From contig NZ_JADMLH010000012.1 in NCBI RefSeq assembly GCF_016464385.1, positions 124,001 through 188,000 of the forward strand: 64,000 nt of DNA, read 5' to 3'. Under the pieces are notes generated by a model. The model did not search any database, had not been told where the DNA came from, and was given only the letters and a program-made list of their open reading frames with translations. Position numbers and translations under genes: made by a program. The stretch comes from Nucisporomicrobium flavum. Its GTDB lineage: Bacteria; Actinomycetota; Actinomycetes; Mycobacteriales; Micromonosporaceae. Shown here piece by piece: positions 1 through 8,613 of this stretch (position 1 is its first letter; each line of letters starts with the position of its first letter).

Positions 1-675
1 GGCCGCATCCAGGCCCTGCACGGCATCAGCATGACCGTCGGCGAGGGCGAGATCGTGGCCCTGATCGGCGCCAACGGCGCCGGCAAGACGACGACCATGC
101 GGGCGATCTCGGGGCTGCGCCCGGTGGCGCAGGGCTCCATCCGGTTCAACGGCGAGGACATCACGAAGATGCGCGCGGACCTGCGCGTCGTCCGGGGTGT
201 CTCGCAGTCGCCGGAGGGCCGCGGCATCTTCCCCGGCATGACCGTGCGCGAGAACCTGGAGATGGGCGCGTACACGCGCCGGAACCGGGCCGAGATCAAG
301 GAGGACATGGATCGGGCCTTCACCCTGTTCCCCCGGCTCAAGGAGCGGGAGAAGCAGGTCGGCGGCACGATGTCCGGCGGTGAGCAGCAGATGCTGGCGG
401 TCGGCCGGGCGCTGATGAGCCGGCCGAAGCTGCTGCTGCTCGACGAGCCGTCGATGGGGCTCGCGCCCATGCTGATCCAGCAGATCTTCGACATCATCGT
501 CGAGATCAACCAGCAGGGCACGACCGTCCTGCTGGTGGAGCAGAACGCCCAGCAGGCCCTGTCGCGCGCGCACCGCGCGTACGTGCTGGAGACCGGCCGG
601 ATCGTCAAGTCCGGTACCGGCTCCGAGCTGCTGCACGATCCCTCGGTGAAGGACGCCTACCTGGGTGTCGCCTGA
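1..675 (+). CDS. livF: Branched-chain amino acid ABC transporter ATP-binding protein LivF (5' end outside window)
   Basis: ATP-hydrolysing subunit of a HAAT-type importer for branched-chain or related amino acids, acting on the cytoplasmic side of the membrane. The frame is open from base 1, so the start lies upstream; the first internal ATG is at 31. Counted from that ATG, Walker A GANGAGKT is at residues 13-20, the signature MSGGE at 114-118 and the Walker B/catalytic DE of LLLLDEP at 138-139. The segment SPEGRGIFPGMTVREN is typical of LivF rather than LivG. Its permease and LivG partners would lie to the left. The next gene starts 27 bases on but encodes a family-3 binding protein, so the transporter that follows is a different one. 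Confidence 0.9.
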   Translation, partial: GRIQALHGISMTVGEGEIVALIGANGAGKTTTMRAISGLRPVAQGSIRFNGEDITKMRADLRVVRGVSQSPEGRGIFPGMTVRENLEMGAYTRRNRAEIKEDMDRAFTLFPRLKEREKQVGGTMSGGEQQMLAVGRALMSRPKLLLLDEPSMGLAPMLIQQIFDIIVEINQQGTTVLLVEQNAQQALSRAHRAYVLETGRIVKSGTGSELLHDPSVKDAYLGVA

Positions 676-702
676 CCCCGTCGCAATAAGGAGTAACTGA
701 CG

Positions 703-1611
703 ATGTTCCGCATCTCATCTGGCCGCCGGGCGATCCTCGGCCTGGCCGTTGCGGCCGCGATGACCGTGTCGCTGGCCGCCTGCGGCGAGGAGTCCGGCGA
801 CGACACCGGCTCGAACGCCCCGGTCCCGTCGGCCTCGGCCGACACCTCCCTGGCCGACAAGGTCCCGGCCGCGATCAAGTCGGCCGGCAAGCTCGTCATC
901 GGTACGGACTCCTCGTACGCGCCGAGCGAGTTCCTGGACGCCGACGGCAAGACCGTCAAGGGCTTCGACGTCGACCTGTTCAACGCGGTCGCGCAGAAGC
1001 TCGGCCTGAAGACCGAGTGGCAGTCGGCGACGTTCGACAGCATCATCCCGGGCGTGAGCTCGGGCAAGTACACGGTCGGCGTCTCCTCGTTCACGGTGAA
1101 CCCCGACCGGTTGAAGGAGGCCACGATGGTCTCCTACTTCTCCGCGGGCACCCAGTGGGCGGCCAAGGCCGGCGCCACGGTCAACGCCGACGACGCCTGC
1201 GGCAAGAAGATCGCGGTGCAGACCGCGACGGTGCAGGTGGACGACGTGAAGGCGCGCTCGAAGAAGTGCACCGACGCCGGCAAGCCGAAGATCACGATCG
1301 ACCAGTACCAGGCCCAGAGCGACGCCACCAACGCCGTCGTGACCGGCAAGGACGACGCGATGCTGGCCGACTCGCCGGTGTGCGCGTACGCGGTCAAGCA
1401 GACCAGCGGCAAGCTGGCCCTGGTCGGCGAGATCTACGACTCGGCCCCGTACGGCTACGTGCTGCCCAAGGACCAGGCGGACTTCGGTGCGGCGATCGAG
1501 GGCGCGCTGGAGTCGCTGATCGCGGACGGCACGTACAAGACGATCCTCAGCAAGTGGGGCGTCGAGGCCGGCGCGATCACCGACCCGGCCGTCAACCCGC
1601 AGGTCTCCTGA
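703..1611 (+). CDS. Polar amino acid ABC transporter substrate-binding lipoprotein (family 3)
   Basis: Extracytoplasmic receptor that captures a polar amino acid and delivers it to the permease encoded next. The 302-residue protein begins with an Arg-containing n-region and hydrophobic stretch ending in a lipobox, LAAC, with the lipidated Cys at residue 27. A low-complexity Ser/Asp linker follows, then a PBP2 fold opening with LVIGTDSSYAPSEF and KGFDVDLFNAVA, both typical of GlnH/ArtJ-like proteins. The start is supported by AAGGAG about 10 bases upstream. The permease gene starts 7 bases after the stop, so binding protein, permease and ATPase form one operon. The substrate cannot be decided from sequence; glutamate, glutamine or a basic amino acid are all possible. 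Confidence 0.88.
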   Translation: MFRISSGRRAILGLAVAAAMTVSLAACGEESGDDTGSNAPVPSASADTSLADKVPAAIKSAGKLVIGTDSSYAPSEFLDADGKTVKGFDVDLFNAVAQKLGLKTEWQSATFDSIIPGVSSGKYTVGVSSFTVNPDRLKEATMVSYFSAGTQWAAKAGATVNADDACGKKIAVQTATVQVDDVKARSKKCTDAGKPKITIDQYQAQSDATNAVVTGKDDAMLADSPVCAYAVKQTSGKLALVGEIYDSAPYGYVLPKDQADFGAAIEGALESLIADGTYKTILSKWGVEAGAITDPAVNPQVS

Positions 1612-1618
1612 CCCGCGC

Positions 1619-2644
1619 ATGAGCGACCAGAACACCCCCGGACGGGCACGGCCTGACGCGATCAAGGCCGTGCCCGTGCGGCACCCCGGGCGATGGCTCG
1701 CCATCGCGGTGCTCGCGGTGCTCACCGCGATGTTCGTGCACATGCTCGTCACGAACGACCAGTTCCGCTGGTCGTTCATCTTCTCCTCGTACGAGCCGGG
1801 CAAGCGCGGCGTCATGTTCACCGAGCCGGTGCTCGAGGGCCTGCGCGGCACGATCCTGCTCACCATCACGTCGATGCTCATCGGCGTCGTGCTGGGTGTG
1901 GTCATCGCCATCATGCGGCTGTCGGACAACCCCATCCTCAGCTGGGTGGCGTGGCTCTACACCTGGTTCTTCCGGGCGGTGCCGCGGCTCGTGCTCGCGA
2001 TCCTCTTCGGCAATCTGAACATCCTGTGGGACCGGATCGGCTTCGGCCTGCCGTTCGACCAGCAGATCGGCAAGCTGTTCGGCATCGACGACCTGAACGC
2101 GCAGTTCTACAGCGTGAAGGCCAGCGATCTGCTCGCCGGTTTCGTCGCGGGCATGCTCGCGCTGGGGCTGTCGGAGGCCGCGTACATGGCGGAGATCGTC
2201 CGAGCCGGCATCCAGTCGATCGACCCCGGCCAGTCCGAGGCGGCGGTGGCGCTGGGCCTGTCCCGCGGGCAGGTGTTGCGCCGGGTCGTGCTGCCGCAGG
2301 CCATGCGCGTGATCGTCCCGCCGACCGGCAACGAGGTCATCGCCATGGTCAAGGACACCTCGCTGGTGGCCTTCGTACCCGTGACCTATGAATTGTTCTT
2401 CCAGCTCAACGCCATCAAGGCCCGGACGTTCGTGGTCCTGCCCGTGCTGGTGGCGGCGGTGATCTGGTATCTGATCATCTGCAGCGTCCTGATGGTCGCC
2501 CAGTTCTTCGTCGAGCGACACTTCAGCAAGGGCTACGGCGCCGCCGGCAAGGCCCGGCAGAAACTGCAGGGCATCGCCGCGGAGCAGGGCGGGGTGGCGC
2601 CCTATCCGGGGCCCACGTCGGGGCCGGGAGGAGCGGGACTATGA
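1619..2644 (+). CDS. Polar amino acid ABC transporter permease
   Basis: Membrane-spanning subunit (341 residues) of the importer formed with the genes on either side. It has an extra N-terminal membrane segment (about residues 27-45) before the usual HisM/GlnP-type domain, whose helices begin near residue 77 (LRGTILLTITSMLIG). The cytoplasmic EAA loop that contacts the ATPase is visible as EAAVALGLSRGQVLRRVVLPQ. The stop overlaps the ATG of the ATPase gene as ATGA, a sign of translational coupling. Only one permease gene is present, so it probably acts as a homodimer. The long N-terminus and the roughly 100-residue spread between the first helices and the EAA loop resemble the larger actinobacterial permeases of this family. 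Confidence 0.87.
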   Translation: MSDQNTPGRARPDAIKAVPVRHPGRWLAIAVLAVLTAMFVHMLVTNDQFRWSFIFSSYEPGKRGVMFTEPVLEGLRGTILLTITSMLIGVVLGVVIAIMRLSDNPILSWVAWLYTWFFRAVPRLVLAILFGNLNILWDRIGFGLPFDQQIGKLFGIDDLNAQFYSVKASDLLAGFVAGMLALGLSEAAYMAEIVRAGIQSIDPGQSEAAVALGLSRGQVLRRVVLPQAMRVIVPPTGNEVIAMVKDTSLVAFVPVTYELFFQLNAIKARTFVVLPVLVAAVIWYLIICSVLMVAQFFVERHFSKGYGAAGKARQKLQGIAAEQGGVAPYPGPTSGPGGAGL

Positions 2645-3405
2645 CCGACGAGATGGTGCGCGCCGAGGCCGTGCACAAGTCGTTCGGCTCCCTCGAGGTC
2701 CTCAAGGGCGTCGACCTGGTCGTGCGGCCGGGGGAGGTCTCCTGCGTCCTCGGCCCGTCGGGCTCCGGCAAGTCGACGTTCCTGCGGTGCATCAACCACC
2801 TCGAGAAGATCAACGCCGGCCGGATCTTCGTCGACGGCGACCTCATGGGCTACCGCGAGCGTGGCGGCAAGCTGCACGAGCTCAAGGAAAAGGATGTCGC
2901 CGCGCAGCGCCGGTCCATCGGCATGGTCTTCCAGCGGTTCAACCTCTTCCCACACATGACGGTCCTGCAGAACGTCATGGAGGCCCCCTGCCGGGTCAAG
3001 AAGGAGAACAAGGCAGACGTACGCGACAGAGCGATCGCCCTGCTCGACCGCGTGGGTCTCGGCGACAAGGTGGGGAACTACCCGGGCCAGCTGTCCGGCG
3101 GTCAGCAGCAGCGCGTGGCGATCGCCCGGGCCCTGGCCATGCGGCCCAAGCTGATGCTCTTCGACGAGCCGACCAGCGCGCTCGACCCGGAGCTGGTGGG
3201 CGAGGTGCTCGACGTCATGAAGGGCCTCGCACGCGACGGCATGACCATGATCGTCGTCACCCACGAGATCGGCTTCGCCCGCGAGGTGGGCGACTCGCTG
3301 ATCTTCATGGACGGCGGCGTGGTGGTCGAGCAGGGCCCGCCCCGCGAGGTCCTGGCGAACCCGCAGCAGGAACGAACCAAGGCATTCCTCAGCAAGGTGT
3401 TGTAA
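2641..3405 (+). CDS. Polar amino acid ABC transporter ATP-binding protein (GlnQ/HisP type)
   Basis: Cytoplasmic ATPase (254 residues) that powers the importer of the two preceding genes. Walker A GPSGSGKST lies at about residues 38-46, the signature is LSGGQQQRVAIARALA, and Walker B with catalytic Glu is LMLFDEPTSALDPE. The family-specific FQRFNLFPHMTVLQN stretch assigns it to the polar amino acid class. A short insertion near residues 70-85 (YRERGGKLHELKEKD) matches the form found in many actinobacterial homologues. It starts inside the permease stop codon (ATGA overlap). The downstream gene, polA, has its own promoter 24 bases after the stop. Confidence 0.9.
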   Translation: MTDEMVRAEAVHKSFGSLEVLKGVDLVVRPGEVSCVLGPSGSGKSTFLRCINHLEKINAGRIFVDGDLMGYRERGGKLHELKEKDVAAQRRSIGMVFQRFNLFPHMTVLQNVMEAPCRVKKENKADVRDRAIALLDRVGLGDKVGNYPGQLSGGQQQRVAIARALAMRPKLMLFDEPTSALDPELVGEVLDVMKGLARDGMTMIVVTHEIGFAREVGDSLIFMDGGVVVEQGPPREVLANPQQERTKAFLSKVL

Positions 3406-3428
3406 AGCAGGCGGGGCGGTCGGTGGAG

Positions 3429-3451
3429 TTGTCGTACCCCCGGACTAGAGT
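3429..3451 (+). promoter_or_regulatory. PafBC-type (RecA-NDp) DNA-damage promoter of polA
   Basis: TTGTCGTAC at 3429-3437, then exactly 8 bases, then TAGAGT at 3446-3451. This fits the mycobacterial RecA-independent DNA-damage promoter consensus TTGTCRGTG-N8-TANNNT. The GTG start of polA is only 8 bases after the -10 element, so the transcript is probably leaderless. The same arrangement precedes uvrB, uvrA and uvrC in this window. Confidence 0.7.
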
Positions 3452-3459
3452 TCTCCGAC

Positions 3460-6153
3460 GTGAGCGACGACGCCCAGACCCCCCGCTTGCTGCTGCTCGA
3501 CGGCCACTCGCTGGCCTACCGGGCCTACTTCGCGCTGCCCGTGGAGAATTTCTCCACGGCCACGGGGCAACCCACCAACGCCGTGTTCGGCTTCACCTCG
3601 ATGCTCATCAACATGCTGCGCGACGAGAAGCCGACCCACATCGTGGTGGCGTTCGACGTCTCCCGGCATTCCTTCCGCACGGAGAAATACGCGGAGTACA
3701 AGGCCGGCCGCTCCGAGACCCCGCAGCCCTTCCTGGGCCAGGTGAGCCTGGTCAAGGAGGTGCTGCAGGCGCTGCGCATCCCGGTGGTGGAGAAGCCCGG
3801 CTACGAGGCCGACGACGTCATCGGCACGCTGTCCTGCCAGGCCCGCGACGCCGGTTTCGACGTCGTCATCTCCACCGGTGACCGCGACGCGTTCCAGCTC
3901 GCCGGCGAGCACGTGACGATCCTCTACCCGGTCCGCGGCGTGTCCGAGGTCTGGCGGATGACCCCCGAGGCCATCGAGGCGAAGTACGGCGTGCCCCCCG
4001 GCCGCTACCGCGACAAGGCCGCCCTGGTCGGCGAGGCGAGCGACAACCTGCCCGGCGTGCCCGGCGTGGGCGACAAGACCGCCGCCAAGTGGATCAATCA
4101 GTACGGCGGCCTCGACGGCATCATCGCCCACGTCGACGAGATCAAGGGCAAGGCCGGCGAGAACCTGCGCGCCCACCTCGCCGATGTCATGCGCAACTAC
4201 GAGATCAACGCGCTGGTCTGCGACCTCGAGCTGCCGTTGCGCCCCGAGGACGTCAAGTGGACGGGCTGGGACCGCGAGGCGGTGCACCAGGTCTTCGACG
4301 CGCTCGAGTTCCGGGTGCTGCGCGAGCGGCTGTATTCGTACCTCGAGGCCGTGGAGCCCGAGGCGGAGGCCGGCTTCGACCTGTCCGGCACGGTCCTGGG
4401 TGCCGGCGAGGTCGCCGCCTGGCTCGGCGAGCACGCCGCGGCCGCCCCGGTCGGCGTCGCCGTCACCGGCAGCTTCGGCCGCGGCACCGGCTCGCTCACC
4501 GGGATCGCGGTGGCGACCGGCGACGGCCCGGCCGCCTGGTTCGACCCGGCCGCCCTCGACGAGGCCGACGAGCACGCGGTCGCCGCCTGGCTCGCCGACC
4601 CCGACCGGCCGAAGATCATCCACGACGCCAAGCCGGCGATGCTCGCGTTCCGGGCGCACGGCTGGTCGCTCGCGGGCGTCCGCGTCGACACCGCCCTGGC
4701 CGCCTACCTCGCCAAGCCCGACCAGCGGGCGTACGACCTCACCGACCTGGCCCTGCGCTACCTCAAGCGGGAGCTGCGCGTCGACGCCCCCGACGACGGC
4801 CAGCTCACCTTCGACGGCCTCGGCGAGGACAACGCCGCGGCCGAGCAGAACGTCATGCTCCGCGCCCGGGCCACCCTCGACCTCGCCGACACCCTCATCG
4901 AGGAGCTGTCCCGCGACGACGGCGCCTCCCAGCGCCTGCTCGCGGAGGTCGAGCAGCCCCTCGAGATCGTGCTCGGCGAGATGGAGCACGTCGGCATCGC
5001 GGCCGACACGCAGTACCTCTCCGAGCTCGAGGCCCACTTCGCCGCCGAGGTGAAGGCGGCCCAGCAGGCGGCGCACGAGGTGGTCGGGCGCGAGTTCAAC
5101 CTCGGCTCGCCCAAGCAGCTGCAGGAAATCCTCTTCGTCGAGCGCAACCTGCCCAAGACCAAGCGCATCAAGTCCGGCTACACCACCGACGCCGACGCGC
5201 TGCAGAGCCTCTTCGCCCAGACCGGTGACCCGCTGCTCGAGCACCTCCTGCGCCACCGCGACGTGGCCAAGCTGAAGTCCACGGTGGACGGCCTGCTCAA
5301 GTCGGTCTCCGAGGACGGGCGCATCCACACCACGTTCAACCAGACGGTCGCGGCCACCGGCCGGCTCTCCTCGACCGACCCCAACCTGCAGAACATCCCC
5401 ATCCGCACCGAGGAGGGCCGCCGCATCCGCCGCGCCTTCGTGGTCGGGGAGGGCTACGAGTCGCTGCTGACGGCCGACTACAGCCAGATCGAGATGCGCA
5501 TCATGGCGCACCTCTCCGGCGACGAGGCCCTCATCGCGGCCTTCAACTCCGGCGCCGACTTCCACGCGGCCACCGCCTCGAGCGTCTTCCACGTCCCGGT
5601 CGAGGAGGTCGTCCCCGACCAGCGCCGCAAGATCAAGGCGATGAACTACGGCCTCGCGTACGGCCTCAGCGCCTTCGGCCTGTCCAACCAGCTCACCATC
5701 ACCACGGAGGAAGCCCGTGGCCTGATGACCGAATACTTCGAACGCTTCGGCGGCGTCCGCGACTACCTCCAGGCGGTGGTCCGCCGAGCGGTCCAGGACG
5801 GTTACACGGCCACCATCCTCGGCCGCCGCCGCTACCTCCCGGACCTGAGCAGCGACAACCGCCAGCGCCGCGAAATGGCCGAACGCATGGCCCTCAACGC
5901 CCCCATCCAAGGCTCGGCGGCCGACATCATCAAACTCGCCATGCTCCACATCGACACCGCGATCCGCGAGGCCGGCCTCAAGTCCCGCATGCTCCTCCAG
6001 GTCCACGACGAACTCGTCTTCGACGTGGCCCCCGGCGAACGAGAACCCCTCGAATCCCTCGTCCGCCGCGAAATGGGAGCGGCGTACCCGCTGTCGGTCC
6101 CCCTCGAGGTCTCGGTAGGCCTCGGCCACGACTGGAACAGCGCCGACCACTGA
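3460..6153 (+). CDS. polA: DNA polymerase I
   Basis: Gap-filling polymerase of excision repair and Okazaki fragment processing (897 residues). The N-terminal third is the 5'-3' flap exonuclease (LLLLDGHSLAYRAYFAL at the start; EADDVIGTL; STGDRDAFQL). The middle domain occupies the proofreading-exonuclease position but lacks the acidic exo motifs, as in mycobacterial PolA, so 3'-5' exonuclease activity is unlikely. The C-terminal palm has motif A DYSQIEMRI near residue 673 and motif C VHDELVFD near residue 848. The start is a GTG at 3460 without a Shine-Dalgarno sequence, consistent with the leaderless promoter just upstream. The last 350 bases use noticeably more A/T-rich synonymous codons than the rest. 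Confidence 0.97.
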   Translation: MSDDAQTPRLLLLDGHSLAYRAYFALPVENFSTATGQPTNAVFGFTSMLINMLRDEKPTHIVVAFDVSRHSFRTEKYAEYKAGRSETPQPFLGQVSLVKEVLQALRIPVVEKPGYEADDVIGTLSCQARDAGFDVVISTGDRDAFQLAGEHVTILYPVRGVSEVWRMTPEAIEAKYGVPPGRYRDKAALVGEASDNLPGVPGVGDKTAAKWINQYGGLDGIIAHVDEIKGKAGENLRAHLADVMRNYEINALVCDLELPLRPEDVKWTGWDREAVHQVFDALEFRVLRERLYSYLEAVEPEAEAGFDLSGTVLGAGEVAAWLGEHAAAAPVGVAVTGSFGRGTGSLTGIAVATGDGPAAWFDPAALDEADEHAVAAWLADPDRPKIIHDAKPAMLAFRAHGWSLAGVRVDTALAAYLAKPDQRAYDLTDLALRYLKRELRVDAPDDGQLTFDGLGEDNAAAEQNVMLRARATLDLADTLIEELSRDDGASQRLLAEVEQPLEIVLGEMEHVGIAADTQYLSELEAHFAAEVKAAQQAAHEVVGREFNLGSPKQLQEILFVERNLPKTKRIKSGYTTDADALQSLFAQTGDPLLEHLLRHRDVAKLKSTVDGLLKSVSEDGRIHTTFNQTVAATGRLSSTDPNLQNIPIRTEEGRRIRRAFVVGEGYESLLTADYSQIEMRIMAHLSGDEALIAAFNSGADFHAATASSVFHVPVEEVVPDQRRKIKAMNYGLAYGLSAFGLSNQLTITTEEARGLMTEYFERFGGVRDYLQAVVRRAVQDGYTATILGRRRYLPDLSSDNRQRREMAERMALNAPIQGSAADIIKLAMLHIDTAIREAGLKSRMLLQVHDELVFDVAPGEREPLESLVRREMGAAYPLSVPLEVSVGLGHDWNSADH

Positions 6154-6226
6154 CCCGGGGTGCCCGTCAGCCCGGCCCCCTCTGGCTGACGCCGCCCGCC
6201 CGCCGCCGCCCGCCGCTGGCTACCGT

Positions 6227-6268
6227 CCGCCCACTGCCGGCCGCCCACTGCCGGCCGCCCACTGCCGG
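6227..6268. repeat. Tandem repeat, 3 x 14 bases
   Basis: The unit CCGCCCACTGCCGG occurs three times without interruption at 6227, 6241 and 6255. It sits immediately left of the 50-base array. Confidence 0.85.
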
Positions 6269-6280
6269 CCGCCGGCCAGC

Positions 6281-6540
6281 GTCGGGCCACGCCGCCTCCT
6301 ATCCGCCGCTGCCGCCCGATGTCCGCGAGCGTCGGGCCGCGCCGCCTCCTACCCGCCGTTGCCGCCCGATGTCCGCGAGCGTCGGGCTGCGCCGCCTCCT
6401 ACCCGCCGCTGCCGCCCGATGTCCGCGAGCGTCGGGCCGCGCCGCCTCCTACCCGCCGCTGCCGCCCGATGTCCGCGAGCGTCGGGCCGCGCCGTTGCCT
6501 CCCGCCACTGCCGCCCACTGTCCGCCAGCGTCGGGCCACG
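6281..6540. repeat. Tandem repeat, about 5 copies of a 50-base unit
   Basis: The landmark GTCGGGC recurs at 6281, 6331, 6381, 6431, 6481 and 6530, giving a 50-base period. GCCGCCCGATGTCCGCGAGC is identical at 6311, 6361, 6411 and 6461. The outer copies are more diverged. The array lies in the polA downstream region and encodes nothing recognisable. Confidence 0.9.
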
Positions 6541-6643
6541 CCGTTGCCTCCCGCCACTGCCCGTGCACCGCTTCGGCGCCTGCCCGCTTGCACCGGCTTG
6601 GCGAGTTCAGCGTCGCGTGCCGTGCCTCCCTGCCTGCGCAGCT

Positions 6644-6756
6644 GCGCCCGCTCGCGTGTGCGCCCGCTCGCGTGTGCGCCCGCTCGGGTGTGCGCTCTGC
6701 TTGCGCGTGCCCCGTTGCTGCGCTTCCCGCTTCCCGCTTCCCGCTTCCCGCTTCCC
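6644..6756. repeat. Two short tandem arrays (3 x 16 and 5 x 7 bases)
   Basis: GCGCCCGCTCGCGTGT is repeated at 6644, 6660 and 6676 (last copy with one change). From 6722 the heptamer GCTTCCC is repeated five times to 6756. They continue the repetitive character of the polA downstream region. Confidence 0.8.
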
Positions 6757-7265
6757 GCGCCCCCCGCCCCGCTCCCGCTCCCGCTGGCCGGATCCTTCGT
6801 GCCGTCCTGCCCGCGTCACGCGCTCGCTTGCCCCACCGGTGCCGGACCGCTGCTTCCTCCTGCCGCCCGCATCACCCCACCCCAGCGCCCGCCACCCGTC
6901 GTCCGCTTGCGGCCTGCCGTGACCACGACCCCCTGGCGGATTTCCGACTCGTTGAATTTCCCGCACCATCCGTGACCCAGGCTCGCGGGACAGGCCGACT
7001 CCCACCCGACTGAGGTACCGAAGATGCGTGGTACCCCTGGTCCCTTCGGGCATCGCGCACGCCCATTCGGGCCTACCTCAAATAGCGGCCCTCAACGCAC
7101 CGCCCACACCAGGAAACCACCGTCCACCTCGGAATACTTCGCCAGCTCGACCTTTCCGGCCCGCCCCGCCCGCCAGCCGCAATGCCTTGTTCCACAATGC
7201 ATTCTGGCTGTCCGCGACGACGCTCTCGCGCTGAGGAGTGAGTTGTCAGTTTCTTGTTCGGATGA

Positions 7266-7283
7266 CTTGCCGGACTCTGCAAG
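7266..7283. promoter_or_regulatory. Small inverted repeat upstream of the ArsR-family gene (possible operator)
   Basis: CTTGC (7266-7270) and GCAAG (7279-7283) are perfect inverted arms separated by 8 bases, ending 9 bases before the ATG at 7293. ArsR-family proteins commonly bind such sites over their own promoter. The arms are short, so chance is a real alternative. Confidence 0.3.
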
Positions 7284-7292
7284 GGTGGGCTG

Positions 7293-7658
7293 ATGCCGAG
7301 CACTTCTTTCGACATGACATCGCTGTCGGGCGCCTGGGCACCCGTCGTACGCCGCCCGCTCGAGGCCGACCAGGCGCGCGCTCTCGCGCCCATGTTCAAG
7401 GCCCTGGGCGACCCCGTACGCCTCCGCCTGCTGTCCATGATCGCCTCAGCGGGCGGCGGCGAAGTCTGCGTCTGCGACCTGACGGGCGCGTTCAAGCTGA
7501 CCGGCCCGACGATCTCCCACCACCTCAAGGTCCTCCGGGAGGCAGGCCTGGTGGACAGCGACCGACGAGGCACCTGGGTCTACTACCGCCTGGTGCCCGC
7601 GGCGCTCGCCCTCCTCGCCGGCCTCCTCGACATCGGCACCGTGGCCGCCACCATCTGA
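7293..7658 (+). CDS. ArsR/SmtB-family transcriptional regulator
   Basis: Small winged-helix repressor (121 residues) of the ArsR/SmtB family. After a 25-residue N-terminal arm, the helix ALGDPVRLRLLSMI leads to EVCVCDL, which holds the CxC pair that binds arsenite or antimonite in classical ArsR proteins. The recognition helix reads LTGPTISHHLKVLREAGLV and the wing DRRGTWVYYRL. An AAGGG run just before the ATG may serve as ribosome binding site. No arsenic resistance gene (arsB, acr3, arsC) lies nearby, so this is an orphan regulator whose target may be only itself or genes elsewhere. Metal specificity is inferred from the CxC motif alone. Confidence 0.88.
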   Translation: MPSTSFDMTSLSGAWAPVVRRPLEADQARALAPMFKALGDPVRLRLLSMIASAGGGEVCVCDLTGAFKLTGPTISHHLKVLREAGLVDSDRRGTWVYYRLVPAALALLAGLLDIGTVAATI

Positions 7659-8286
7659 CCCAACCTCTTCACGGTCACGCCCACGACGGCGTTGCAGGGC
7701 GTGACGTTCGCAGGCCGGACCAGACCAGCGCAGCGCAGGCCAGACGGTGTCGCGGCATGGCTGTGCTGCCGGGCAAGATGGTGCCGCCGGGCGTAGCGTG
7801 CTGCGCGGCAAGATGGTGCCGCCCGGCGTAGCGTGCTGCCGGGCATGGTGGCGGCGCGGGCATGGCGGTGCCGCTGGACGTAGCGGCTGCTGAGGGCGAC
7901 GTGGCGCGGGGCATGACGGTCCGCGCTCCGCGAGAGATACGCAAGCCGGACCGCCGTCGCGCAGGCACGACAGTGCAGCAGCGCACGACAGTGCCGCAGA
8001 TGATGGTGCCGCAGGAGCAACGCGACAGGGCGAGCTATGACCCGCTTCGAGAACCACACGTTCTCGCCAAGATAGAGCGCCCCGGCCGGTCTCCCGTCGC
8101 GGCACCGATCCGCGGGCGCCCGGTCGTTCCAGCGCTCTCAGCGAAGGCCCGTAGCCGCGCCGCCCTGACGATTGCAGGGACGCCGCCCTGACGCTTGCCG
8201 GGACAACGTGATGCCCCGGCAGCCGGCAAGCCAATCGACCGCCGCGGCCTCGCACTCTGCAGGGCCACCACCGCGGAACCTGGCGG
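7659..8286. other. Intergenic region after the ArsR gene
   Basis: About 630 bases with no gene I can support. It begins with a 9-base stem (7674-7705) and contains two copies of a 35-base unit (GGCAAGATGGTGCC at 7772 and 7807). Open frames here lack family resemblance and plausible starts. The right end faces the 3' end of the DUF3140 gene on the opposite strand. Confidence 0.5.
7674..7705 (+). terminator. Possible terminator of the ArsR gene
   Basis: GTCACGCCC (7674-7682) pairs perfectly with GGGCGTGAC (7697-7705) across a 14-base loop, 16 bases after the stop codon. There is no T-run, so it may be a weak or factor-assisted terminator. Confidence 0.4.
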
Positions 8287-8613
8287 CTACTTCTTGAGCG
8301 GGTCGTGCCCCCAGTTCATCAGCGAGTACCGCCATTTCGTCTCTTCGACGTCCCCCGACGGCCGCTGCGCCAGGTGCCGGTGGACGTACCCGACGACCTT
8401 CCGCATGTGCGCCTGATCTGTCTCGTCCAGGTCGGCCTTCTTCTTGTGCAGAAGCGTGATGATTTTCCGGCCGCTGTCGTGGCCGACGGATTCGGCGCCG
8501 CTCGACGACTTCTGGCCCACGTCCTGCGACTCGTCCGTCTTCAGCCACTTCTCGAGTTCCGAGGCGGACATGTTCACCGCTTCGCGGAAGTCCGCGTACG
8601 TGTCACTTGTCAT
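8287..8613 (-). CDS. DUF3140 domain protein
   Basis: Conserved actinobacterial protein of unknown function (108 residues). It is highly charged and mostly helical, with SELEKWLKTDESQDVG near the N-terminus, GRKIITLLHKKK in the middle and HMRKVVGYVHRHLAQRP towards the end, the pattern I associate with DUF3140. No catalytic motif, signal peptide or membrane segment is visible; the basic helices would suit nucleic acid binding, but that is speculation. Its ATG lies inside the 3' end of the DUF2945 gene (11-base overlap), so the two are translationally coupled and probably work together. Confidence 0.75.
   Translation of the reverse strand: MTSDTYADFREAVNMSASELEKWLKTDESQDVGQKSSSGAESVGHDSGRKIITLLHKKKADLDETDQAHMRKVVGYVHRHLAQRPSGDVEETKWRYSLMNWGHDPLKK

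Larger units (their letters stand above)
6154..7292. other. Long intergenic region between polA and arsR-like gene, rich in tandem repeats
   Basis: About 1.1 kb with no gene I can support. Several open frames on both strands are only products of the repeats and of high GC. The left half holds four separate tandem arrays (units of 14, 50, 16 and 7 bases). The right part, from about 6930, is less GC-rich and non-repetitive and presumably carries the promoter of the regulator at 7293. No RNA gene or convincing terminator for polA was seen. Confidence 0.6.

Noticed and set aside
3445..6150. A 901-codon open frame antisense to polA
   Set aside because: It mirrors polA at high GC; polA itself has every family motif. 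The same applies to long antisense frames opposite rpsA, uvrA, uvrC, GH3 and tkt.
6281..6540. Regular 50-base repeats that could suggest a CRISPR array
   Set aside because: The repeats are directly adjacent with no unique spacers, and no cas gene is present. The same holds for the arrays at 9.8, 18.5, 20.3 and 50.5 kb.
6319..6975. Open frames of 187-218 codons on the plus strand
   Set aside because: They are translations of tandem repeats in three frames at once, with no family resemblance and no ribosome binding site.
7243..7265. TTGTCAGTT upstream of the ArsR gene as a fifth PafBC-type promoter
   Set aside because: Eight bases later the sequence is GGATGA, not TANNNT. The -10 element is missing.
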